Shown here one piece after another: positions 55,239 to 64,000 of a stretch of DNA of 64,000 nucleotides. The translations under genes were made by a program, and so were the position numbers. Source of the DNA: Rubrivivax sp. (GTDB lineage: Bacteria; Pseudomonadota; Gammaproteobacteria; Burkholderiales; Burkholderiaceae_C). The stretch is from contig JADJHR010000001.1 in assembly GCA_016707445.1 (NCBI GenBank), positions 310,001 through 374,000 of the forward strand, given 5' to 3'. The notes under the pieces are model-generated. The model searched no databases, had not been told where the DNA came from, and saw only the letters and a list, made by a program, of their open reading frames with translations. Within the stretch, counting starts at the first letter, position 1; each line of letters opens with the position of its first letter.

Positions 55239-58200
55239 ATGCCCTATCTGCGCGCCAAGCCGGTGGCCACGAGTGAATCGTCTGGCACCGTCAGCTTTGT
55301 TGTTTTTCTCGATGTCGCTTCGGTCAACGAGATCAAGGTCAACTACGGCTTCAACAACGGTACGGCGGTCTCCAGCGGCAGCGGCATCGACTTCAGAACG
55401 CAAAGCGGCACCCTCACCTTTGCGCCCGGCGAGACCAGCAAGACGCTGACCGTACAGGTGGTCGACAACACCGCGGCCGAAAGCACCGAACTGTTCTGGC
55501 TCGACCTCAACACGCCCGTCAATGCCACCGTCGAACAGCGCTGGACGCCAGGCTTCATCTTCGACAACGACGCCACGGCCGGCACGCCGGTGCTCAAGGT
55601 CAGCAGCCCGGTGGTCGACGAAAGCGGGCGCAGCGCCGACTTCTTCGTCTGGCTGTCGAAGCCGTCGACTTTGCCGGTCAGCGTGAGTTACAGCACCGCC
55701 GACGACACTGCCATCGCGGGCCAGGATTACCAAGAAGGGGCCGGGCTGCTGAATTTCGCGCCGGGCGAGATGGTCAAGACCGTCAGCATCGACCTCATCA
55801 ACGACAGCCTGGCCGAGACGCAAGAGTACTTCCGCCTAGTGCTGGCCAACGCCAGCGGCGCAACACTGGCGCAGCCGTCAGCCAGCGCCGAGATCGGCGC
55901 CAACGACGGGCCGATCGTCGGTGCGCCGTATGTCAGCGCGCGCCCGATTGCCGCGGCCGAGGGCGAGACGTCGACCCAGTTCGTGATTTCGCTGTCGGCC
56001 CCGTCGGGCAACGAAGTGCGCGTCAACTACGGCCTGAACGATGGCACCGCGGTCTACAGCGGCAGCGGGCAGGACTTCCAGTCGTATTCGGGCACGCTGG
56101 TGTTCGCGCCGGGCGAGACCACCAAGACCCTGCCTGTGGTGGTGATCGACAACAGCACGGCTGAGAGCACCGAAGTCTTCTGGCTCGACCTGAACACGCC
56201 GGTGAACGCGGTGATCAATCAGCGTTGGACGCCCGCGCTGCTGTTTGACAACGACGGCACCAGCGGCACGCCGGTGATCGAGGTGACCGAACCCGTGGTC
56301 GACGAAAGCGGGCATACGGCCAGCTTCTTCGTGTCGCTGTCGCGGCCGTCGACGGGCGTGGTCAGCGTCAACTACGCCACCGCTGACGACACCGCGACCG
56401 CCGGGGCCGACTACCGCGCCCTCTCGGGCAGCCTGAGTTTCCAGCCCGGCGAAGTGCTGAAGGCGGTGCAGGTCGACATCATCGACGACAGTCTGGCTGA
56501 GACGCAGGAGTACTTTCGCCTGACCTTCAGCAACCCTACCGGCGCAACGCTGGCGCAGCCTGCCGCACGCGCCGAGATCGGTCCCAGCGACAGCGCGACC
56601 GTGGGTGCGCCCTATATCCACGCACGCACCGTGGCCGCTGGCGAAAGCGACACCACGGCACAGTTCGTGATCACCTTGTCGGCGCCATCGACCAATGAGG
56701 TGCGCGTCAACTTCGGGCTGGACAGCGGCACCGCGGTCTACAGCGGCAGCGGACAGGATTTCCAGACCTATTCGGGAACGTTGGTGTTCGCGCCCGGCGA
56801 GACCACCAAGACACTTCCCCTGGTGGTGACCGACAACAGCGTCGCCGAAGGCACCGAGACCTTCTGGCTCGACCTGAACACCCCCGTCAATGCCGTCGTG
56901 CCCCAGCGCTGGACGCAAGGCTTCGTGTTCGACAACGACGGCACCACGGGCACGCCGGCAATCTCGGTCAGCGACGTCGTGACCGACGAAAGCAGCGGTG
57001 TGGCGGCCTTCAGGGTGTCGCTGTCAAGGCCGTCAAACGGCATCGTCAGCGTCGATTTCCACAGTGCCAACGACACGGCGGCTGCCGGCAGCGACTTTCA
57101 CGCGGTGGCCGGCAGCCTGAGCTTCCAGCCCGGCGAGATGGTCAAGACGGTGCTGGTCGACATCGTCGACGACAGCCTGAGCGAGAGCGACGAATGGTTC
57201 CAGATGCTGCTGTCCAACCCGGCCGGCGGCACACTGGGCGACGCCGTGGGGGCGGCGCTGATCGGGCGCAGCGACGGGCAGGCCGTCAGCCAGCCGCAGA
57301 TCACGTCGCAACCCATCTTCGTCAGCGAAGCCGATGCCGCCACGCACTTCATCGTGCAGCTGTCGGCGCCTTCGAGCAACGAGGTGCGCGTCAACTTCGG
57401 CCTGAACGGCGGCACCGCGGCCTACAGCGGCAGCGGACAAGACTTTCAGACGTATTCGGGCACGCTGGTGTTCGCGCCGGGCGAGACCACGAAGATGCTG
57501 CCGTTCAACCTGATCAACAACACCACGGCCGAAGGTGACGAGGCCTTCACGCTGGACCTGAACTCGCCCGTCAATGCCACCGTCCCGCAGCGCTACACCA
57601 CCGCCACCATCATCGACGACGATGGCGCCAGCACGGTGTACAGCGGCGGCATCAGCAACGACGTCTACCACGTCAGCGGTGCACTCGACCGCATTGCCGA
57701 AAGCCCTGGCGGTGGCATCGACACCGTGATTTCGACCATCAGCTACACGCTGCCCGACAACGTCGAGAACCTGGTGCTGACCGGCAGTGCGCTGAACGCC
57801 CTGGGCAACGCCGGCAACAACGTGTTCCGCGGCACGGCGGCCAACAACGTGTTCGACGGCAAGGCGGGTGTGGACACCGTGGTCTACGACGGACCGGCAG
57901 CGGCCTACACGGTGACGGGCAGCATCGCATCGCGCACCGTCACCAGCGCGGCCGAGGGCAACGACACGCTGCTGTCGATCGAACGCCTGCAGTTCAGCGA
58001 CCGCATCCTGGCGCAGGACACCACCGCCACCGGCAACACCTACCTGGCCTACGCGATGTTGAACGCTGCCTTCGACACCGCACCCGACACCGCGCTGCTC
58101 AGCCAGTGGACCGCGCAGCTCGATCGCGTGGGCAGCCTGGGCGCGCTGGCACAGGCCATGATCAACGCCTATGCGCCGGGGGTGTCCGACGAGGCGCTGG

Positions 58201-58409
58201 TGGCCTACCTGTGGGGCACGATCGTCGAGACGCCGATCCCGCTGGATGCACTGAGCACCTACGTCGGTCTGGTGCGCAGCGGCAGCTACACCCAGGCTGG
58301 ACTGGTCGAGCTGGTGACCACGCTGGACCTGAACACGGTGGAGATCGCCGGCATCGTTGGCCAGACGCTGCAGCTCGACCCGGCCTGGTTCCCGCCGCCC
58401 GGCGCCTGA
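55239..58409 (+). CDS. Calx-beta repeat adhesin with RTX-like and DUF4214 C-terminus
   Basis: 1056 residues, preceded by AGGAGAAACCC. No N-terminal signal, which fits type I secretion. Seven Calx-beta-like domains occupy about residues 1-795: each has a conserved SGTLxFAPGETxKT, DNSxAExTExFWLDLNTPVNA or DSLAETQEYFRL segment. Then comes a hemolysin-type calcium-binding region (GGISNDVYHVSGALDR, NALGNAGNNVFRGTAANNVFDGKAGVDTVVY). The last ~110 residues are DUF4214 (YLAYAMLNAAFDTAPD). Calx-beta domains bind Ca2+ outside the cell, so surface adhesion is likely. No type I exporter genes are nearby. Confidence 0.88.
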   Translation: MPYLRAKPVATSESSGTVSFVVFLDVASVNEIKVNYGFNNGTAVSSGSGIDFRTQSGTLTFAPGETSKTLTVQVVDNTAAESTELFWLDLNTPVNATVEQRWTPGFIFDNDATAGTPVLKVSSPVVDESGRSADFFVWLSKPSTLPVSVSYSTADDTAIAGQDYQEGAGLLNFAPGEMVKTVSIDLINDSLAETQEYFRLVLANASGATLAQPSASAEIGANDGPIVGAPYVSARPIAAAEGETSTQFVISLSAPSGNEVRVNYGLNDGTAVYSGSGQDFQSYSGTLVFAPGETTKTLPVVVIDNSTAESTEVFWLDLNTPVNAVINQRWTPALLFDNDGTSGTPVIEVTEPVVDESGHTASFFVSLSRPSTGVVSVNYATADDTATAGADYRALSGSLSFQPGEVLKAVQVDIIDDSLAETQEYFRLTFSNPTGATLAQPAARAEIGPSDSATVGAPYIHARTVAAGESDTTAQFVITLSAPSTNEVRVNFGLDSGTAVYSGSGQDFQTYSGTLVFAPGETTKTLPLVVTDNSVAEGTETFWLDLNTPVNAVVPQRWTQGFVFDNDGTTGTPAISVSDVVTDESSGVAAFRVSLSRPSNGIVSVDFHSANDTAAAGSDFHAVAGSLSFQPGEMVKTVLVDIVDDSLSESDEWFQMLLSNPAGGTLGDAVGAALIGRSDGQAVSQPQITSQPIFVSEADAATHFIVQLSAPSSNEVRVNFGLNGGTAAYSGSGQDFQTYSGTLVFAPGETTKMLPFNLINNTTAEGDEAFTLDLNSPVNATVPQRYTTATIIDDDGASTVYSGGISNDVYHVSGALDRIAESPGGGIDTVISTISYTLPDNVENLVLTGSALNALGNAGNNVFRGTAANNVFDGKAGVDTVVYDGPAAAYTVTGSIASRTVTSAAEGNDTLLSIERLQFSDRILAQDTTATGNTYLAYAMLNAAFDTAPDTALLSQWTAQLDRVGSLGALAQAMINAYAPGVSDEALVAYLWGTIVETPIPLDALSTYVGLVRSGSYTQAGLVELVTTLDLNTVEIAGIVGQTLQLDPAWFPPPGA
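55242..57974 (+). repeat. 684-bp tandem repeat within the adhesin
   Basis: Positions 55242, 55926, 56610 and 57294 start equivalent units (PYxxARP, PYVSARP, PYIHART and QITSQPI). The spacing is exactly 684 bp, 228 codons, in each case. Each full unit has two Calx-beta domains; the fourth has only the first before the RTX part. The end of the fourth unit is diffuse. Confidence 0.8.
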
Positions 58410-58428
58410 TCGGGCGCTGCAATGCCGT

Positions 58429-59466
58429 TCAGCGCGCTGGCATCAGCTCGCGTGTCAGCGTGGCGGCCGGCACCGCCCGGCAGCCGCTGGTGTTCTGCCC
58501 TGCCCACAGCGGCGAGAAATCGCTGCTGCCCGCCGCCTCGGCGCGCACGCGCAGCGGCGCCATCGCTGCACCGGCCAGCGGAAAGGCCGGCGTCTGCGTG
58601 CTCATCGGGCCCAGCTCGCGCAGCACGCGATTCACGATGCCACGCGCCGGCCGACCGGTGAAGAGGTTGGTCAGTGCCGTGTGGCCCGCCGCCGGGCTGA
58701 GCAGTGCAGCGCGGTGCAGCGCGCTGGTGCCGGTCTCGATGCAGCACAGGTAGGCGGTGCCGACCTGCACGCCGGCGGCACCCAGCGCCAGCGCCGCCGC
58801 CACGCCCTGCGCGTCGGCAATGCCACCGGCAGCGATCACGGGCAGCGCCGTGGCGGCCACGATCTGCGGCAGCAGCGCGAAGCTGCCGCTTTGCAGGCTG
58901 AGGTCGTCGCTGAGGAAGTGTCCGCGGTGGCCGCCAGCCTCCAGCCCTTGCGCGATGATCGCGTCGGCGCCATGTGCCTGCAGCCAGCGCGCCTCGTCGA
59001 CCGTGGTGGCGGTCGACATCACCTTCGACCCCCAGCCTTTCACGCGTGCCAGCAGGGCCGCCTCGGGCAAGCCGAAGTGGAAGCTGACGACCGGCGGCGC
59101 AAACGGCTGCAGCAGGTCGGCGATGGCCGAGTTGAAGGGCTGTCGCCCGGGCCCGGCCGGGATGCTGGCCGCATCGATGCCGAATTCAGCATGGTAGGGC
59201 GCCAGCGCCTGGCGCCAGGCCGCTTCACGCGCGGCATCGGCGGGCGGTGACGTGTGGCAGAAGAAGTTGATGTTGAAGGGGCGGTCGGTCTTTGCACGGA
59301 TCGCCAGCAGTTCAGCGCGAATCGCCTCGGGCGCCAGCATCGCGCAGGGCAGCGAGCCCAGGCCGCCCGCCTGGCTGACTGCGATCGCCAGGGCGCTGCC
59401 CTGCACGCCGGCCATCGGGGCCTGGATGATCGGGAGTTCGATGCCGAACAATTCGGTGATGCGCAT
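58429..59466 (-). CDS. Nitronate monooxygenase (NAD(P)H-dependent flavin oxidoreductase)
   Basis: 345 residues from ATG 59466. A TIM barrel with FMN. The N-terminus LPIIQAPMAGVQGSALAIAVSQAGGLGSL, GLEAGGHRGHF with the catalytic His, and VIAAGGIADAQGVAAALALGAAGVQVGTAYL are class I nitronate monooxygenase motifs. The enzyme oxidises propionate 3-nitronate or alkyl nitronates. It is divergent from the murA-like gene across 172 bp. The tail ELMPAR overlaps nothing. Confidence 0.92.
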   Translation of the reverse strand: MRITELFGIELPIIQAPMAGVQGSALAIAVSQAGGLGSLPCAMLAPEAIRAELLAIRAKTDRPFNINFFCHTSPPADAAREAAWRQALAPYHAEFGIDAASIPAGPGRQPFNSAIADLLQPFAPPVVSFHFGLPEAALLARVKGWGSKVMSTATTVDEARWLQAHGADAIIAQGLEAGGHRGHFLSDDLSLQSGSFALLPQIVAATALPVIAAGGIADAQGVAAALALGAAGVQVGTAYLCCIETGTSALHRAALLSPAAGHTALTNLFTGRPARGIVNRVLRELGPMSTQTPAFPLAGAAMAPLRVRAEAAGSSDFSPLWAGQNTSGCRAVPAATLTRELMPAR

Positions 59467-59638
59467 GGTGGGTGGGCCCTGAAAATGCCGTGTTGACAAT
59501 GCTAAGGCCGGTGCCGCCCGGGCCCGGTGCTGACCCCGCCGACGGCGCTGGCAGCAGGCTGTGCCGATAATCCAGGGTTTTGCCACCACGCTGCCATCGC
59601 CTTGCTTTCAGGCAGCTGTCCGGAGTCATCCCTTCCCC

Positions 59639-60939
59639 ATGTCCGATCTCATCGTTCACGGCGGCACGCCGTTGCGAGGGCGCCTCGTGCCCTCGGCCAA
59701 CAAGAACGCGGTGCTGCCCATCCTGTGCGCCACGCTGCTGACCAAAGAGCCGGTGCGCCTGCGCGGCATCCCCGAGATCACCGACGTGAAGAAGATCCTG
59801 GACATCTTCCGCACCCTGGGCAGCCGGGTCGAGGTCGACTTCGAAACCCGCGTGCTGGACGTGCACCACGAGCACACGCGGTTCGATGAATCGCTGCACA
59901 GGCTGCCTGAAGAAATGCGCAGCAGCATCATGCTGGTGCCCGGGCTGCTGGCACGTTTCGGTGCCGCGCGCATCGAGGACGACGTCAAGGGCTGCAGCCT
60001 GGGCATGCGCGAGATCGACCCGCACGTCGAGGTGATGCAGAGCTTCGGCGCCACGGTCGAGCGCCGTCCGGACGGCATCGTGATGCGCGCCGATCGCCCG
60101 CTCAGGGCCACGCAGCACTGGCTGGACTACGCCAGCGTCACCACGACCGAGAACTACGTGCTGTGTGCCGCATTGGCGCAGGGCCGATCGCTGCTTATGA
60201 ACGCCGCCAGCGAGCCGCACGTGCAGGAGTTCTGCCAGTTCATGACGATGCTGGGCGCGCGCATCGAAGGCCTGGGCACCTCGCGCCTGGTGGTCGAAGG
60301 CGTCGCGAGCTGCGCGGCGGCGAATTCACCTTCGCCGAGGACTTCCACGAGATCGTCACCTTCCTGGCGCTGGGCGCCATCACCGGCGGCGGCGTCGCGG
60401 TGAAGAACTCGACCCCCGAACAGTTTCCGCTGATCGACCGTACCTTCGCCAAGTTCGGTGTGCACATCGTGCACGAAGGCGGCTGGTCGCGCGCCGAGGT
60501 CGAAGGCCGCCTGCGCGTGCGCGAGCCGTTCACGCCCAACATCCTGCAGAAGATCGAGGCTGCACCCTGGCCCTACCTGCCGGTGGACCTGCTGCCGATC
60601 TTCGTGGCGCTGGGTGTGCGCGCCGAAGGCAGCATGATGTTCTGGAACAAGGTCTACGACGGTGCGATGGGCTGGACGTCCGAGCTGTCGAAGTTCGGCG
60701 CGCATGCGGTGATGTGCGACCCGCACCGGGTGATCATCTTCGGCGGCAAGCCGCTGGTGCCGGCGGCGGTGGACAGCCCCTACATCATCCGCGTGGCCAT
60801 CGCCTTGCTGATGCTGGCCGCATCGATCCCGGGAAATTCGACGATCCGCAATGCGGCGCCGATCCGGCGCGCGCACCCGAACTTCGTCGAGAACCTGACC
60901 ACGCTGGGCGCCCAGATCGAGTGGCGTGAGAGCGCATGA
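59639..60939 (+). CDS. murA: UDP-GlcNAc 1-carboxyvinyltransferase (MurA-like, frameshifted)
   Basis: Two frames give about 433 residues. The first (MSDLIVHGGTPLRGRLVPSANKNAVLPILCATLL) has the Lys/Asn of the active site and LPEEMRSSIMLVPGLLARFG. KGCSLGMREIDPHVEVM holds the catalytic Cys of the loop. The frame breaks near 60304 and resumes with ELRGGEFTFAEDFHEIVTFLALGA and KVYDGAMGWTSELSKFGAHA. A missing base restores it. The enzyme adds enolpyruvate to UDP-GlcNAc, the first step of peptidoglycan synthesis. The loop is not the classical GGCAIG, so a paralogue with other specificity is possible. The stop overlaps the hydrolase ATG by 4 bp. Confidence 0.85.
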
Positions 60940-61784
60940 GGATCGAGATCGAACCCGGTGTGCGGCTGTTCGTCGATGTCGAGGGCGCTGCACTGGTTCC
61001 CGACGGACCGCGACTGCGTGAGAAGCCGACGCTGATCCTGCTGCACGGCGGGCCGGGTTTCGACCACAGCAGCTTCAAGCCGCTGTTCAGTCGCCTGGCC
61101 GACATTGCGCAAGTGCTGTATGTCGACCACCGCGGCCATGGCCGCAGCGACCGCTGCAGCCCGGCGTACTGGAACCTCGACACCTTTGCCGACGACGTGG
61201 TGCGCCTGTGTGCCGCGCTGGGCATCGCCCGGCCGATCGTGCTGGGCCAGAGCTACGGCGGCTTCGTCGCGCAGCGCTACCTGGCCAGGCATCCCGATCA
61301 TCCGGCCAAGGTGATCCTGTCGAGCACCAGCCATCACATGGGCCTGGCGCGCAAGCTGGCGATGTTCGAGCGCCTGGGCGGCACCGACGCTCGGCGCGCT
61401 GCCGAGACCTTCTGGACCGATCCCACGGCAGCGACCTGGGCCGACTACGAACGCGTCTGCCGGCCGCACTACAACACCACGCAGCCGGGCAATGACGACG
61501 CGAAGCGACGCACGATCGCGGTCGACGAGATCCTGTTCCACACCGCCCGCCACGAGATGCCGACCATGCAGCTGCTGCCCGGATTGAAGGACGTGTGCTG
61601 CCCGGTGCTGGTGATGGCCGGCGACGCCGACCCGGTGACACCGATCGAGGACGCACAAGACATCGCAGCGGCACTGCCGCCGCAATGGCTGCAGTTCGAG
61701 CGCTTCGCCAACGTCGGCCATGGCGCCTGGCGCGACGATGCAGACGCCGCGTTTGCGGTCTTGCGGCGCTTCATCCTGGCTTGA
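60936..61784 (+). CDS. Alpha/beta hydrolase, prolyl-aminopeptidase-like
   Basis: 282 residues. The oxyanion segment LILLHGGPGFDHSSF, the nucleophile elbow VLGQSYGGFVAQRY with Ser, a late Asp in VMAGDADPVTP and His in ANVGHGAW complete the triad. The HGGPG motif is usual for prolyl iminopeptidases and related haloalkane or epoxide hydrolases. It is translationally coupled to the murA-like gene by an ATGA overlap, an unusual pairing. Confidence 0.9.
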   Translation: MRIEIEPGVRLFVDVEGAALVPDGPRLREKPTLILLHGGPGFDHSSFKPLFSRLADIAQVLYVDHRGHGRSDRCSPAYWNLDTFADDVVRLCAALGIARPIVLGQSYGGFVAQRYLARHPDHPAKVILSSTSHHMGLARKLAMFERLGGTDARRAAETFWTDPTAATWADYERVCRPHYNTTQPGNDDAKRRTIAVDEILFHTARHEMPTMQLLPGLKDVCCPVLVMAGDADPVTPIEDAQDIAAALPPQWLQFERFANVGHGAWRDDADAAFAVLRRFILA

Positions 61785-61787
61785 GCG

Positions 61788-62306
61788 ATGGCCTGGCGCG
61801 CTGCTTGCATCGGCTTGTTGTTGCTGGCCGCGCCTGGGCTGCAGGCTGCGCCCAAGGCGCATGACCATGGCGTGGCGAGCCTGTCGGTGGCGATCGACGG
61901 CCGCACGCTCAGCATCGAGTTCGAAGCCCCGCTCGACAGCCTGCTCGGCTTCGAGCGCCCGCCGCGCACCGATGCCGAACGCCGCTCGGCGGTGATGCTG
62001 CTGGCGCTGCTGCACGACGGAGTGCGGCTGTTCGTGCCCGATGCCGACGCCCGCTGCCTGCCGCAGCCGACCACGCTGCAGGCGCCGGCGCTGCAGCCGG
62101 GCGCCCATGCGGCGGGCGACCATGCCGACCTGCTGGCGCGGATTTCCTTCCACTGCGGGCGGCCGCAGGCGCTGCGCAGCTTGAAGCTCGGGCTGTTCCA
62201 GGCCTTTGACCGTCTGCAACGCATCGACGTGCAGATCGTGGGCCCGCAAGGGCAGCACAAGGCCAGCTTGCGGCCGCCGGCGTCAATGCTGAACTTGCAA
62301 CGCTGA
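61788..62306 (+). CDS. DUF2796 (ZrgA-like) exported protein
   Basis: 172 residues. Signal peptide MAWRAACIGLLLLAAPGLQAA. The mature start KAHDHGVASLSVAIDGRTLSIEFEAPLDSLLGFERPPRTDAER is the DUF2796 hallmark, with the HxHG metal-binding start. Family members are periplasmic and linked to zinc handling. It follows the hydrolase by 3 bp. No zinc transporter is adjacent. Confidence 0.88.
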   Translation: MAWRAACIGLLLLAAPGLQAAPKAHDHGVASLSVAIDGRTLSIEFEAPLDSLLGFERPPRTDAERRSAVMLLALLHDGVRLFVPDADARCLPQPTTLQAPALQPGAHAAGDHADLLARISFHCGRPQALRSLKLGLFQAFDRLQRIDVQIVGPQGQHKASLRPPASMLNLQR

Positions 62307-62353
62307 GCTTGTCGCGCTGGGCTTGCCGTGCTACCCGGCGCCGCGCCCTGCGC

Positions 62354-63337
62354 CTACTGGATCTGGATGTTCGCCGCGCGGATGACCTGGCCCCATTTCT
62401 GGGTCTCGGCGGCCAGGTGGTCGGCAAGTGCCTGGCGCGAGCCGCCCAACGGGGCTGCGCCCATGTCGGCAAAGCGCTTGCGGATGTCGGGGTCGCGCAG
62501 GATTTCGTTGACCTCGGCATTCACGCGGTCGAGCACGGCCACCGGCGTGTCCTTGGGCGCCAGCAGGGCGAACCAGGTCGACGACAGCAGCTTGGGATAG
62601 CCCTGTTCGGCCGTGGTCGGCACGTCCGGCAGGGCCGGCGAGCGCGACTCGGACATCACCGCCACCGCGCGCAGCTTGCCGCCCTTGACCTGCCCCACGA
62701 CGCCGGGCACGAGCTGGAACATCGACTGGATGTCGTTGGCGATCAGATTCGTCGTCGCCTGCCCGGGTGATGCATAGGGCACGTGCACCAGCTGGGTCGC
62801 GGTCTCGCGCATGAAGAGCTCACCGGCCAGGTGCATCGAGCTGCCATTGCCGGTCGAGCCGAAGTTCAGGCGCGTCGGGTTTTCCTTGGCGTAGTGCACG
62901 AAGTCGGCGACGGTCTTCACCGGCAGGTCCTTGTTCACGACCAGGATGTTCGGCACGTCGGCCACCAGCACGATGGGCACGAAGCTCTTCTGCGGGTCGA
63001 ACGACAGATTTCGATAGAGGGTCGGGTTGACGGCCAGGGTTCCGGCCCAGGAGAACAGCAGCTTGTAGCCGTCAGGGTCGGCACTGGCCGCGGCCGCGGC
63101 CCCGATGTTGCCGTTGGCACCGGCGCGGTTCTCGATGATGACGCTGGCCTTCATGCGCTTGCCCAGTTGCTCGGCGACCACGCGGGCGATGGTGTCGCCC
63201 GTACCGCCGCCGCCCGGTGCCGGTACCACGATGCTGACCGTCTTGCCCGCCAGGGGCCAGTCGGCCGCCAGCGCGGGTGCTGCAAGACCAGGGATGAACG
63301 CCACCACGGCGGCAAGTCGCAAGAGCAGGGATCGCAT
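62354..63337 (-). CDS. Tripartite tricarboxylate transporter substrate-binding protein (Bug family)
   Basis: 327 residues. The signal peptide MRSLLLRLAAVVAFIPGLAAPALAA is followed by KTVSIVVPAPGGGGTGDTIARVVAEQLGKR and VIIENRAGANGNIGAAAAASADPDGYKLL, the Bug signature. It binds organic acids in the periplasm. No TctA/TctB membrane genes are adjacent, as is common for the expanded Bug family of Burkholderiales. It is 51 bp behind the start of a UroD-family gene on the same strand. Confidence 0.94.
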   Translation of the reverse strand: MRSLLLRLAAVVAFIPGLAAPALAADWPLAGKTVSIVVPAPGGGGTGDTIARVVAEQLGKRMKASVIIENRAGANGNIGAAAAASADPDGYKLLFSWAGTLAVNPTLYRNLSFDPQKSFVPIVLVADVPNILVVNKDLPVKTVADFVHYAKENPTRLNFGSTGNGSSMHLAGELFMRETATQLVHVPYASPGQATTNLIANDIQSMFQLVPGVVGQVKGGKLRAVAVMSESRSPALPDVPTTAEQGYPKLLSSTWFALLAPKDTPVAVLDRVNAEVNEILRDPDIRKRFADMGAAPLGGSRQALADHLAAETQKWGQVIRAANIQIQ

Positions 63338-63388
63338 GAAGAGTCCTCGTCTGGATGGATGGAATAACGTTTGAGCCGCGCTGCGACC

Positions 63389-64000
63389 TCAGGCGTGCAC
63401 GGCCTGGTCCCGGAACGAATGCGTGGCCTGCACGACGGCGCGAATGCTCGGGTCACGGGCGGCCACGGGCAGCACGCAGCCGGGCGCGATCATGAGCCGC
63501 CGGCCATCGGTCTGCGACAGCGCCTCGTGCACCTGGGCCTCGATCTCGGCCTCGCTGCCGTGCAGCAGCGTTCCGTGTTCGCTCAGGCCGCCGACCAGCA
63601 GGCCGGGGAACCGGCGGCCGGCCTCGCGCAGGCCGGGCTCGGTCAGGCGGTCGTGCCAGTTCAGCATGTCGGCCGGGTAGGCGGCCAGAAGATCGAACAT
63701 GATGTCGTCGCCATGCGCATGCAGCATGTTGAACCTGGCCTTGCCACGCAGCGCTGCAAACACCTCGAGGTCGAAGCGGCGGCCGAAGTGCTCGTACTCC
63801 GCCACGCCCAGCAGCCGGTGCGACGCCAGCTGGGTGGCGAAGAAGATGCCGTCGGCGCCGTTGTCGATGGCGTCGAGCGCGAAGCGGCAGGTGACATCGG
63901 TGATGATTCGAAGCGCGTGCTCCAGCGCCTGCGGCGATTGCCGCAGGTCGCTGAACAGTCGCTCGCCGGCCATCTTGCAGGCCGTCGTCAGCGGGCTGAA
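63389..64000 (-). CDS. Uroporphyrinogen decarboxylase-family protein, C-terminal part
   Basis: About 204 residues are visible; the frame is open through the right edge, so the N-terminus is missing. DAIDNGADGIFFATQLASHRLL, ARFNMLHAHGDDIMFDLLAAYPADMLNWHDR and GLLVGGLSEHGTLLHGS are the barrel strands of the UroD/methyltransferase family. The final GRRLMIAPGCVLPVAARD is typical. It resembles corrinoid-methyltransferase-like members more than HemE. A Bug protein lies downstream, so it may work on the imported acid. Confidence 0.85.
   Translation of the reverse strand, partial: FSPLTTACKMAGERLFSDLRQSPQALEHALRIITDVTCRFALDAIDNGADGIFFATQLASHRLLGVAEYEHFGRRFDLEVFAALRGKARFNMLHAHGDDIMFDLLAAYPADMLNWHDRLTEPGLREAGRRFPGLLVGGLSEHGTLLHGSEAEIEAQVHEALSQTDGRRLMIAPGCVLPVAARDPSIRAVVQATHSFRDQAVHA

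Noticed and set aside
59490..59500. TTGACA as a promoter for the nitronate monooxygenase or murA
   Set aside because: No matching -10 element at proper spacing.

Overview
The window is GC-rich, densely coded bacterial DNA. Its gene content fits a betaproteobacterium of the order Burkholderiales, probably near the Rubrivivax/Leptothrix/Ideonella or Comamonadaceae lineages. The pointers are a Bug-type tripartite tricarboxylate transporter binding protein, a DUF3149 mini-membrane protein, DUF2796, paired DUF1501/DUF1800 genes and an AceE-type homodimeric pyruvate dehydrogenase E1. This placement is inferred from family distribution, not from a marker gene. I saw no tRNA, rRNA or CRISPR array.

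Layout. 1-10 kb: caspase-fold fragment, zwf, a chemoreceptor, the DUF1501/DUF1800 pair and an AceE-like gene with one frameshift. 10-15 kb: a WYL regulator divergent from aceE, then nadC, a lipoprotein, an ArsC-like protein, a diguanylate cyclase and an AlkC-like repair protein. 15.3-21.8 kb, all on the minus strand: an aspartoacylase-family protein, a cytochrome P450, a large HExxH protein with a polyproline linker and its exported neighbour. 22-28.4 kb, all on the plus strand: an exported FAH-fold protein, riboflavin synthase, and a tightly overlapping four-gene cluster (membrane-anchored binding-protein-like protein, binding-protein/VWA lipoprotein, two-TM protein, TelA). That cluster is the best candidate for an under-described system. 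28.5-36 kb: exported proteins of unknown function, a hemerythrin-domain protein and a MalT-like LuxR regulator.

36-42 kb is a decayed accessory island. It holds a truncated secreted protein fused to a scrambled MFS transporter, a ParE/RelE-type toxin-antitoxin pair with a clear palindromic operator, a 47-codon small gene, an uncharacterised wHTH-like gene, a structured non-coding element ending in a UUCG terminator, and a broken SDR gene. 42-44.5 kb is an alkylation-repair operon (ada, a 2OG-Fe(II) oxygenase, alkB); the middle gene contains a poly-G assembly artefact. 44.7-52.8 kb holds hydrolases, a LysR regulator, a cupin, a serine hydrolase, DUF3149 and an EncFtn-like ferritin, and it is bracketed by two short telA remnants. 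52.8-64 kb: a protein of unknown function, a zinc alcohol dehydrogenase, a Calx-beta adhesin with an exact 684-bp internal repeat, a nitronate monooxygenase, a murA-like gene with a frameshift, an alpha/beta hydrolase, DUF2796, a Bug protein and a UroD-family fragment.

Four conserved genes (aceE, the HExxH protein, the FAH-like protein and murA) are each broken by one apparent single-base indel, and one gene holds a long G run. This looks more like consensus or assembly error than true gene decay. The SDR and MFS genes, by contrast, look truly degenerate.
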